Shown: in pieces, positions 1 through 4,241 of the stretch
How the letters are laid out: every line of letters begins with the position of its first letter
Numbering within the stretch: position 1 is the first letter of the stretch
Assembly (NCBI GenBank): GCA_021820025.1
Contig: JAKAEF010000058.1
Location: 1-6,683 of the forward strand
From: a bacterium
Lineage (GTDB): Bacteria > Patescibacteriota > Microgenomatia > Levybacterales > UBA12049
Direction: 5' to 3'
Length of the DNA stretch: 6,683 nucleotides
Made by a program: the position numbers and the translations under genes
The notes under the pieces: generated by a model
What the model was told of the DNA's origin: nothing
The model's database searches: none
The model's input: only the letters and a program-made list of their open reading frames with translations

Positions 1-1
1 C

Positions 2-241
2 AAACGAGAAATTGCAGGCACCAATAATTGCTGGGGATGGGGAATTTACAAGGGTAAAACAACCAGCTTTGGAAGCTATTCTGAGGCAATAACAACTATT
101 AGTAAACTAATAGCCAAAAATTATGTGGGAAAAGGCTTAAATACCCCAGAAGAAATTCAAAAGCTTTATAACCCATCTAATACAAGTGATTGGTCTACCA
201 AGATAAACTACTTCATGAACCAGATCCAAAATACTCTCTAG
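2..241 (+). CDS. Lysozyme-like secreted protein, C-terminal fragment (5' end outside window)
   Basis: The open frame enters from the left edge (first full codon at base 2) and ends at TAG 239-241, leaving 79 residues. They align without gaps of note to the C-terminal half of the next gene: NNCWGWGIYKG matches NNFYGYGIYGD, then comes a helical stretch (SEAITTISKLIAKNYV against EAGIETVSKALREQYV), then the shared pattern L-Y-x(3-4)-W-S-x-K/H-x(3)-F-M-x-Q. The two genes are therefore adjacent paralogs in the same orientation. By analogy with the complete copy, this is probably an exported peptidoglycan-active enzyme. The part that would hold the signal peptide and catalytic Glu is outside the window, so activity cannot be judged. 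Confidence 0.8.
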   Translation, partial: KREIAGTNNCWGWGIYKGKTTSFGSYSEAITTISKLIAKNYVGKGLNTPEEIQKLYNPSNTSDWSTKINYFMNQIQNTL

Positions 242-249
242 GGCTAGAC

Positions 250-278
250 TTGACAAACCTATAATCTTTTGCTATACT
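250..278 (+). promoter_or_regulatory. Near-consensus sigma-70 promoter
   Basis: TTGACA at 250-255 and TATACT at 273-278 are separated by exactly 17 nt, an 11 of 12 match to consensus. The predicted start site is near 285, only a few bases before a terminator-like hairpin. It should drive the gene at 364 or a short attenuated RNA. Confidence 0.75.
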
Positions 279-287
279 ACTTGACAG

Positions 288-330
288 ATCCTAAGGTATG
301 CCTCTCAAATGCATACGTTAGGATTTTTTT
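288..330 (+). terminator. Intrinsic terminator-like hairpin directly after a promoter
   Basis: Arms 288-301 (ATCCTAAGGTATGC) and 311-324 pair over 14 positions with a single G-G mismatch. The loop is 9 nt and seven T residues follow (324-330). It fits a terminator for the upstream gene that ends at 241. It also lies within the first bases of any transcript from the promoter at 250-278, so it could attenuate that promoter. Confidence 0.75.
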
Positions 331-355
331 ATGGCAAAGTAATTTGCCATAAAAA
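326..355 (+). promoter_or_regulatory. Second leader hairpin with GUAA (GNRA) tetraloop
   Basis: Bases 326-338 (TTTTT then ATGGCAAA) pair perfectly with 343-355 around GTAA, giving 13 bp closed by a GNRA-class tetraloop. The 5' arm uses the T tract of the preceding terminator, so the two elements share bases. It ends nine bases before the start codon at 364 and leaves the weak SD-like AAGG/GGCAGG next to it. A role in mRNA stability or translation control is inferred. Confidence 0.5.
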
Positions 356-363
356 GGCAGGAT

Positions 364-921
364 ATGAAGACAAAACTTATTAGCTTTGTTTTCCTCTTAG
401 TTTTCCTTCTTGCAACCCCGCACAAAACGTTCGCAGCTGAACTTGCTTCAGGTTCTTCTGCAAACTTTGCGTCACTTGTATCAACAACGCAGAGTGTTGA
501 TACTCGTGGATTAGCTTTACGAGCCTATTTAATGAGTTATCATTCACCACTCGCAATCTATGCAGATTACTATGTAGCCATGGCAGATAAGTATGGTTTA
601 CCTTGGAACTTAGTTCCAGCTATTACTGGTACAGAATCTACCTTTGGACAACAGGCACCAGTAAACTGTAATAATTTTTATGGCTATGGTATCTATGGAG
701 ACAATATGCTTTGCTTTACCTCTGTTGAAGCTGGTATTGAAACAGTATCGAAAGCTCTTCGAGAGCAATATGTAAATACCTGGGGAGCAACAACTGTTGA
801 CCAAATCGGTCATTTATATGCAGCTTCACCAACATGGTCAGCACATACAACCTTTTTTATGAGACAAATGGAAACTTTTAAAGTAAGCTTCGATGCCCAG
901 GCTCTTCCCATTTCATTATAA
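364..921 (+). CDS. Secreted lysozyme-like (SLT/glucosaminidase-type) protein
   Basis: A 185-residue exported protein. Residues 1-24 form a classic signal peptide: MKTK, a hydrophobic core at 5-17, and a cleavage region around TFAA. The mature part has a lysozyme-superfamily core: YADYYVAMADKYGLPWNLVPAI at 66-87, then GTESTFG at 89-95, where E91 is in the position of the catalytic glutamate of lytic transglycosylases and lysozymes. NNFYGYGIYG follows at 103-112. C102 and C117 could form a disulfide outside the membrane. The likely role is cutting or remodelling peptidoglycan, its own or that of a host cell; the substrate cannot be read from the sequence. It is a tandem paralog of the gene ending at 241. 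The start has only a weak AAGG at 354-357, and the signal peptide supports this ATG. Confidence 0.8.
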   Translation: MKTKLISFVFLLVFLLATPHKTFAAELASGSSANFASLVSTTQSVDTRGLALRAYLMSYHSPLAIYADYYVAMADKYGLPWNLVPAITGTESTFGQQAPVNCNNFYGYGIYGDNMLCFTSVEAGIETVSKALREQYVNTWGATTVDQIGHLYAASPTWSAHTTFFMRQMETFKVSFDAQALPISL

Positions 922-933
922 ATAGGGTATACT
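905..933 (+). promoter_or_regulatory. Promoter for tRNA-Leu and trigger factor
   Basis: TTCCCA (905-910, 4 of 6) and TATACT (928-933, 5 of 6) are 17 nt apart. The predicted start near 940 gives the tRNA a leader of about 38 nt. The -35 box lies inside the end of the preceding gene. Confidence 0.6.
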
Positions 934-977
934 AATACACATTAAGGGTGCAGCGCGTTTCGCAGGACGGCAAATAA

Positions 978-1060
978 GCGGACGTGGCGAAATGGTAGAC
1001 GCGATAGGTTTAGGACCTATTGGCCGTAAGGTTATGGGGGTTCAAGTCCCTCCGTCCGCA
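978..1060 (+). tRNA. tRNA-Leu (anticodon UAG)
   Basis: Acceptor arms GCGGACG (978-984) and CGTCCGC (1053-1059) pair fully, with discriminator A1060. The anticodon stem is ATAGG/CCTAT (1004-1008, 1016-1020) around loop TTTAGGA, placing anticodon TAG at 1011-1013. A long variable arm (about 1021-1034) marks a class II tRNA, as expected for Leu. The T arm is GGGGG-TTCAAGT-CCCTC. The bases after the discriminator are CCC, so CCA is not encoded and must be added by a nucleotidyltransferase. The trigger factor start is only 13 nt downstream. Confidence 0.95.
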
Positions 1061-1073
1061 CCCACAAGACACT

Positions 1074-1916
1074 ATGGCAGATACAAATACACCATCAACA
1101 CTAAAAAGAGAAGCAGACGGCACTATAGAGCTTTCTATAACCCTTCCAGCAGCATTAGTCAACAAAACCTGGGAAGAAGTAGTAGAACAAATGGTTAAAA
1201 GTGCAACTCTTCCAGGCTTTAGACAAGGCAAAGCTCCACGAAAGATGGTAGAAGAGAAGTTAGATAAAGAAAGAATTCGAGAAGAAGTTTTAAAAAAAGT
1301 TCTTCCTCAAGCTTACATTGAAGCTGTTAAAGAACATAAAATTAACCCAATTATTAATCCAAAAATTCATGTAGAAAAGTTAGATGAAGGTAAAGATTGG
1401 CAATTTAGCGCAATAACCTGCGAAGTTCCAGAAGTTAAATTAAATAACTACAAAGAAGAAGTAAAAAAAGTTACTGCAAAAAGTAAAATTGTTATCCCAG
1501 GCAAAGAAAAACCAGCCCCATCTTTGGACGAAATTATTAAAATCATGATTGATAGTGTAACAGTAGCAGTTCCAAGTATTTTGGTAGAAGGAGAAGTGGA
1601 AAGACTTCTTTCTCAACTTCTTGGCGAAATTAAATCTCTTGGTCTTTCTTTAGATCAATACCTTGCTTCTACAAACAGAAATGTTGAACAATTGAGAGAA
1701 GAATACAAGAAAAAAGCAGAAAATGACATTAAATTTGAATTTGCTTTACAAAAAATTGCAGAAGAAGAAAAAATTTCTGTAGATCCAAAAGAAATTGATG
1801 AAGCATTACAAAAAGCAAAAGACGAAAACGAGAGAAAACAGCTTGAAGCAAATGTTTACTTACTAGCAAACATCTTACGCCAACAAAAAACTCTTGATTT
1901 CTTAAAAAACCTATAA
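1074..1916 (+). CDS. tig: Trigger factor, short form lacking the PPIase domain
   Basis: A ribosome-associated chaperone that meets nascent chains at the exit tunnel. This 280-residue form compares with about 430 in E. coli. The N-terminal ribosome-docking domain (about 1-125) carries the signature GFRQGKAP at 48-55, matching GFRxGKxP. After a short lysine-rich linker (about 126-150) the sequence goes directly into the helical C-terminal chaperone domain (about 151-280, with VPSILVEGEVERLL at 166-179). The FKBP-type peptidyl-prolyl isomerase domain is missing, so it should hold chains but not isomerise prolines. An upstream in-frame TTG at 1020 lies inside the tRNA, so ATG 1074 was chosen; family similarity begins at TLKREADG right after it. 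No SD precedes this start. It probably shares a transcript with the tRNA. Confidence 0.9.
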   Translation: MADTNTPSTLKREADGTIELSITLPAALVNKTWEEVVEQMVKSATLPGFRQGKAPRKMVEEKLDKERIREEVLKKVLPQAYIEAVKEHKINPIINPKIHVEKLDEGKDWQFSAITCEVPEVKLNNYKEEVKKVTAKSKIVIPGKEKPAPSLDEIIKIMIDSVTVAVPSILVEGEVERLLSQLLGEIKSLGLSLDQYLASTNRNVEQLREEYKKKAENDIKFEFALQKIAEEEKISVDPKEIDEALQKAKDENERKQLEANVYLLANILRQQKTLDFLKNL

Positions 1917-1927
1917 TCAAGGTACCT

Positions 1928-2626
1928 ATGTTCCAACAGGACGATAAAAAGAAAAAGAAGACACAGTATAAAACCACATACACTAATCCGTTTGAGGCTT
2001 TTGAAGATTTGGGAAAAGGACTAACCGATCAAGCAAAAACGCAATTCACCGAAGGTGCAAAAACCGCAGTTAATCAACTTATTTTTGGTGTTGAAAAAGC
2101 ACAACAAAAACCATCTGGAGGAGATTTACAACCGGGTGAAGTATTAGATTTAAAAGCACAACAAAAACAGCAAGAACAGCAAAAACAAATAGAAAAGCAG
2201 GCAAAAAATATAGAACCAGGCATTAATTATGTAAGAGAAATTTTGCATAGCAGTGAAGATGCCAGTGTTAAAAATAATGAAGAGTTAAAAAAAGATATTC
2301 AAAATCTTATTTTAGAAATTAGAAGTTTGTCGGGAGCAACAAAATCTTTAGAAAAACAGGTTACCGAAGCAACCAGCGTACAAATAGTAAATCCTGGAAG
2401 GTATCACAAAAATTTCTTTAGATTTGTTATTTCAGTTATTCGTGATGCCAGACAACAGATAGATAGTGCTGGTACATGGCTTTCTGCCATGAAAGGAAAG
2501 CAGAAAAAAGGTGCGGCTGGAGCAAAACCCCAAAAAGGAGCAACATATTGGGATTTAGCAGAGCAATCTGGAACAACACAATTTATGCTTTCTGGAGAAC
2601 GTTCTGTCTCCAACCAAACCGGATAA
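1928..2626 (+). CDS. Gln/Lys-rich coiled-coil protein of unknown function (possibly DUF5660-like)
   Basis: A 232-residue soluble protein with no signal peptide or membrane segment. In order: a Lys cluster (7-11); an amphipathic region (22-57, NPFEAFEDLGKGLTDQ onward); a Gln/Lys-rich stretch at 76-93; a predicted helix or coiled coil at about 98-146; a conserved-looking segment RYHKNFFRFVISVIRDARQQ at 158-177; a Lys/Gly/Ala linker (189-204); and a C-terminal tail with YWDLAEQSG. The layout recalls an uncharacterised family that I associate with Microgenomates (DUF5660), but I cannot confirm the match here. AAGG at 1919-1922 gives a reasonable SD five bases before ATG. It lies 11 nt after tig, so the two are probably co-transcribed, which hints at a role near translation or folding but does not show it. 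Confidence 0.75.
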   Translation: MFQQDDKKKKKTQYKTTYTNPFEAFEDLGKGLTDQAKTQFTEGAKTAVNQLIFGVEKAQQKPSGGDLQPGEVLDLKAQQKQQEQQKQIEKQAKNIEPGINYVREILHSSEDASVKNNEELKKDIQNLILEIRSLSGATKSLEKQVTEATSVQIVNPGRYHKNFFRFVISVIRDARQQIDSAGTWLSAMKGKQKKGAAGAKPQKGATYWDLAEQSGTTQFMLSGERSVSNQTG

Positions 2627-2650
2627 CTCTTTTTGTACTCATTCATTCTG

Positions 2651-2659
2651 TGATATAAT
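2651..2659 (+). promoter_or_regulatory. Extended -10 promoter for tRNA-Val
   Basis: A TG-A-TATAAT sequence gives a perfect -10 hexamer (2654-2659) with the extended TGn element. A poor -35 (TTTTGT, 2631-2636) lies 17 nt upstream, which fits an extended -10 promoter. The start site is predicted near 2666. The 7-bp inverted repeat GTACTCA (2635-2641) and TGAGTAC (2660-2666) flanks the -10 region. Confidence 0.7.
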
Positions 2660-2671
2660 TGAGTACACTTT

Positions 2672-2748
2672 GGAGCTATAGCTCAGTTGGCTAGAGCGTT
2701 TCATTGACATTGAAAAGGTCACTGGTTCAAGTCCAGTTAGCTCCACCA
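2672..2748 (+). tRNA. tRNA-Val (anticodon GAC)
   Basis: Acceptor arms GGAGCTA (2672-2678) and TAGCTCC (2738-2744) pair perfectly. Discriminator A2745 is followed by an encoded CCA (2746-2748). The anticodon stem TTTCA/TGAAA encloses loop TTGACAT, with anticodon GAC at 2706-2708. The T arm is ACTGG-TTCAAGT-CCAGT. Unlike the tRNA-Leu in this window, CCA is genomically encoded. The next start codon is 10 nt downstream. Confidence 0.96.
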
Positions 2749-2758
2749 AAAATCCTCT

Positions 2759-3157
2759 ATGACAAAAGCATTTGTAGATTCCCTTATTAGTAACATGAAG
2801 CAAGCAGGTGTTGTTACCAAAGCCACTCCCTGGATGGTTGAAGGCTTTGGAGAAAAACAGCTTAACACCCGCTATGTTGGATTTGCCATAAAAGATGAGT
2901 GGCTTGATATTATGTCTTCAAATGATAATCTTCTGCTGAAGTTCATTGTTGGCCGAAATGACGCATATATAGAATTTTATTTAGCCAATAAGCCTCCATT
3001 TCTTAAAATAACTCAAACAAGATTTACCAATGTAGATAAATGGGAAATATTATTAGGCGAACTCAAGCGAAAACTTAAAAAAGATAAAGCAGACGTTTTG
3101 TCACATAACGAATCAGTTGGTAATTTATACAAGCTTATTGAACCGCATCTTAAGTAG
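2759..3157 (+). CDS. Hypothetical protein, 132 aa
   Basis: I do not recognise this protein. It has no signal peptide, membrane segment or obvious catalytic motif. The composition looks like a small mixed alpha/beta soluble fold: alternating hydrophobics in RYVGFAIKDEWLDIM (38-52), LLLKFIVGRNDAYIEFYLA (58-76) and PPFLKITQTRF suggest an antiparallel sheet. A basic helix follows at about 94-110 (WEILLGELKRKLKKDKAD), and the tail is SVGNLYKLIEPHLK. Its codon use is like that of its neighbours. ATG 2759 is 10 nt after the tRNA-Val CCA and has no SD. The HD-domain gene follows after 15 nt, so it is probably the first protein gene of a tRNA-led operon. Confidence 0.7.
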   Translation: MTKAFVDSLISNMKQAGVVTKATPWMVEGFGEKQLNTRYVGFAIKDEWLDIMSSNDNLLLKFIVGRNDAYIEFYLANKPPFLKITQTRFTNVDKWEILLGELKRKLKKDKADVLSHNESVGNLYKLIEPHLK

Positions 3158-3172
3158 CCTTACAATAAGTGT

Positions 3173-3757
3173 ATGACCCGCCAATCTGCTTATCAATTGC
3201 TCACCAAGTATATTAAAAACCCTATTCTGCTCAAGCATTCTTTAGCAACCGAAGCAACAATGCGAGCATTTGCCAATTATTTTGGGGAAGATGAAGATGT
3301 GTGGGGGATAACAGGGCTTCTGCATGATGCAGACTATGAACTAAGTAAAGGCCATCCAGAAAAACATGGGACTCTCTTATTTAAAAAAGAACCAAATGTT
3401 GTTCCCGCAGAAATAGAAAGAGCAATACGAGCCCATACCTACGAATGGTCCAATGTCTTACCCCAGACAAGAATGGAATGGACCCTCGCTTGTTGTGACG
3501 AATTAACTGGATTTATTATGAAAACAGTAACATTTTATGCAAGCAGAAAAGTTGCAGATATATCAGTTGATTTTCTGCTTAGAAAACTAAGGCAAAAAAA
3601 TGTATTTCCAGGAGCTGACAGAAAAAAAATTTTGTTATGCCAAAGTAAATTAGGTATTCCTGTTGTCCAATTTATTACCGTAACCTTAAATGCAATGCAT
3701 TCTATAAGTAATATACTGGATACAAAACTTGAAGCAGAAAAAGAAACAAAAAAATAA
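3173..3757 (+). CDS. HD-domain metal-dependent phosphohydrolase
   Basis: A 194-residue member of the HD superfamily, of the small stand-alone type that has a conserved DELTGFI segment. Likely metal ligands are visible in order: H22 (LLKHSLATEATMRAFA), the H51-D52 doublet (GLLHDADY), H61/H65 (GHPEKHG), H88 (IRAHTYEW) and D109 (CCDELTGFI at 107-115). After these comes the C-terminal region typical of this group (KVADISVDFLLRKLRQKNVFPGADR, residues about 125-150). HD enzymes usually cleave phosphomonoesters or nucleotide phosphates; the substrate is not evident. No SD is visible before ATG 3173. The stop TAA is one base from the start of the next gene, which points to tight co-expression. Confidence 0.85.
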   Translation: MTRQSAYQLLTKYIKNPILLKHSLATEATMRAFANYFGEDEDVWGITGLLHDADYELSKGHPEKHGTLLFKKEPNVVPAEIERAIRAHTYEWSNVLPQTRMEWTLACCDELTGFIMKTVTFYASRKVADISVDFLLRKLRQKNVFPGADRKKILLCQSKLGIPVVQFITVTLNAMHSISNILDTKLEAEKETKK

Positions 3758-3758
3758 T

Positions 3759-3977
3759 ATGGTTCAAAATTACCAAAAAGTGACACTTTCTAAAAAACAA
3801 ATCATTATTAATAATTTTATTGGAGGCATTTCCTGGGCAATTGGAGCAACAATTGGAGCGGCAATAATTGTGACAATTATTACATTTATATTGAAGGAAA
3901 TTAATGTTATTCCATTTATTGGAAATTTTACCAGTCAAATAACAAATTATGTCCAAACTCATCCAAAACCGCACTAA
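3759..3977 (+). CDS. Small membrane protein, DUF5665-like
   Basis: A 72-residue protein with a basic, polar N-terminus (1-18). One strongly hydrophobic glycine/alanine-rich stretch follows at about 19-45 (NFIGGISWAIGATIGAAIIV, then TIITFIL), then NVIPFIGNFTSQITNYVQ. The pattern N-F-x-x-G-...-G-A-x-x-G-A, followed by a membrane segment, I-P-x-I-G and a short amphipathic helix, matches what I remember of the DUF5665 family of small bacterial membrane proteins. Its function is unknown. A longer in-frame reading from TTG 3729 would overlap the HD gene; ATG 3759 begins one base after that gene's stop and is preferred. It is the last gene before the attenuator region, with no terminator between, so readthrough into it is possible. 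Confidence 0.75.
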   Translation: MVQNYQKVTLSKKQIIINNFIGGISWAIGATIGAAIIVTIITFILKEINVIPFIGNFTSQITNYVQTHPKPH

Positions 3978-3979
3978 AT

Positions 3980-4008
3980 TTGACGAATCCTAAAAAATGG
4001 AGTAATAT
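3980..4008 (+). promoter_or_regulatory. Putative promoter of the serB-like/thrS operon
   Basis: TTGACG (3980-3985, 5 of 6) and TAATAT (4003-4008, 4 of 6) are spaced 17 nt apart. The start site would then fall near 4015, which is the A of the first leader-peptide ATG, so that peptide would be leaderless. An alternative -10, TATAAA at 4006-4011, has a poor 20-nt spacing. Transcripts from the upstream operon could also enter here. Confidence 0.45.
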
Positions 4009-4014
4009 AAATAT

Positions 4015-4056
4015 ATGGCAAATCAATTTATTAGTACAACAACTACTATTTCCTAA
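4015..4056 (+). CDS. Threonine leader peptide 1 (13 aa, four consecutive Thr codons)
   Basis: A short ORF encoding MANQFISTTTTIS, with Thr codons ACA ACA ACT ACT at 4036-4047 and stop TAA at 4054-4056. Four Thr codons in a row sit on the 5' arm of a hairpin, with antiterminator and terminator segments directly downstream, just as in thrL-type leaders. The predicted role is as a sensor: ribosomes stall here when charged Thr-tRNA is scarce. The only SD-like element is GGAG at 3999-4002, 12 nt from ATG, so initiation may be weak or leaderless. The peptide itself probably has no function. Confidence 0.8.
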   Translation: MANQFISTTTTIS

Positions 4057-4103
4057 ATCGGGAGGTAGTGTTTGTGGCGACCTCCCAAAAGGGAGGTTTT
4101 TTT
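4042..4103 (+). promoter_or_regulatory. Threonine attenuator 1 (mutually exclusive hairpins 1:2, 2:3, 3:4)
   Basis: Segment 1 (4042-4053, within and after the Thr codons) pairs with segment 2 (4060-4069): ACTAC with GTAGT and TTTCC with GGGAG, separated by a 2-nt bulge. Segment 2 also contains GGGAGGT (4060-4066), which pairs perfectly with segment 3, ACCTCCC (4080-4086). Segment 3 alternatively pairs with segment 4 (4091-4097) to make the terminator. A ribosome stalled on the Thr codons would free segment 2 to form 2:3 and allow readthrough. A ribosome reaching TAA 4054-4056 would cover segment 2 and allow 3:4. This is the classical ribosome-mediated attenuation geometry. Confidence 0.8.
4080..4103 (+). 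terminator. Intrinsic terminator of attenuator 1
   Basis: ACCTCCC (4080-4086) and GGGAGGT (4091-4097) form a perfect 7-bp GC-rich stem with an AAAA loop, followed by seven T residues (4097-4103). It is almost identical to the terminator at 4199-4223, differing by one inserted T. Confidence 0.9.
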
Positions 4104-4114
4104 GTGAGAAAAAA

Positions 4115-4177
4115 ATGAAAAAATACATTTTTATTATTGAAACCACTACTACAACCCAATTTTTTTGGGAGTGTTAG
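4115..4177 (+). CDS. Threonine leader peptide 2 (20 aa, five consecutive Thr codons)
   Basis: A short ORF encoding MKKYIFIIETTTTTQFFWEC and ending at TAG 4175-4177. Codons ACC ACT ACT ACA ACC at 4142-4156 use three of the four Thr codons, so both UGU- and GGU-type Thr-tRNAs would be sensed. The peptide shares its layout with leader 1 (an F-I-x stretch, then the Thr run). The stop codon lies within the 3' arm of hairpin 1:2, as expected for an attenuator. No SD stands at normal distance. The terminator-1 arm GGGAGGT is 17 nt upstream of ATG, and a mini-ORF starting at GTG 4104 stops in an ATGA overlap with this start, so coupled initiation is possible. Confidence 0.8.
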   Translation: MKKYIFIIETTTTTQFFWEC

Positions 4178-4223
4178 TAGTGTGTTTAGCACAATCTGAC
4201 CTCCCAAAATGGGAGGTTTTTTT
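4144..4223 (+). promoter_or_regulatory. Threonine attenuator 2 (mutually exclusive hairpins 1:2, 2:3, 3:4)
   Basis: Hairpin 1:2 is CACTACTA (4144-4151, inside the Thr codons) with TAGTAGTG (4175-4182), extended by inner CCCAA (4155-4159) with TTGGG (4165-4169). Antiterminator 2:3 pairs 4166-4177 (TGGGAG, G, TTAG) with 4196-4206 (CTGA, C, CTCCCA) with one bulged base, and a small TGTG/CACA hairpin (4181-4193) nests inside it. Terminator 3:4 is 4199-4206 with 4210-4217. Positioning relative to the Thr codons and the stop codon matches attenuator 1, so a second Thr-tRNA checkpoint acts in series before the phosphatase gene. Confidence 0.8.
4199..4223 (+). terminator. Intrinsic terminator of attenuator 2
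   Basis: ACCTCCCA (4199-4206) and TGGGAGGT (4210-4217) form a perfect 8-bp stem with an AAA loop, followed by seven T residues (4217-4223). It ends 22 nt before the start codon of the phosphatase gene. Confidence 0.9.
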
Positions 4224-4230
4224 ATGGGAG

Positions 4231-4241
4231 AAAGGAGGTGA
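4231..4241 (+). promoter_or_regulatory. Strong Shine-Dalgarno of the serB-like gene
   Basis: AAAGGAGGTGA matches the full anti-SD tail of 16S rRNA, with 7 nt between GGAGG and ATG 4246. It is by far the strongest ribosome binding site in the window and decides this start over the in-frame ATG at 4165. The terminator segment ACCTCC upstream (4199-4204) could in principle pair with it. Confidence 0.9.

Noticed and set aside
1020..1073. Longer trigger factor reading from TTG 1020
   Set aside because: It lies inside tRNA-Leu, and the added residues do not resemble the family.
1729..1983. Minus-strand ORFs here and at 610-813, 1010-1231, 2404-2646, 3535-3974 and 6176-6367
   Set aside because: All are opposite well-supported + strand genes, have low-complexity composition, and lack start signals or family similarity.
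2594..2611. GGAGA/TCTCC hairpin near the end of the Gln/Lys-rich gene as a terminator
   Set aside because: The stem is only 5 bp, lies inside the coding region, and the T run (2630-2634) is too far away.
3729..3758. Longer DUF5665-like reading from TTG 3729
   Set aside because: It overlaps the end of the HD gene and adds only a Lys-rich stretch; ATG 3759 directly after the stop is simpler.
3980..4177. A 65-codon ORF from TTG across the leader region
   Set aside because: It runs through a promoter, leader peptide 1 in another frame and a perfect terminator. Only its last 20 codons, from ATG 4115, make sense, as leader peptide 2.
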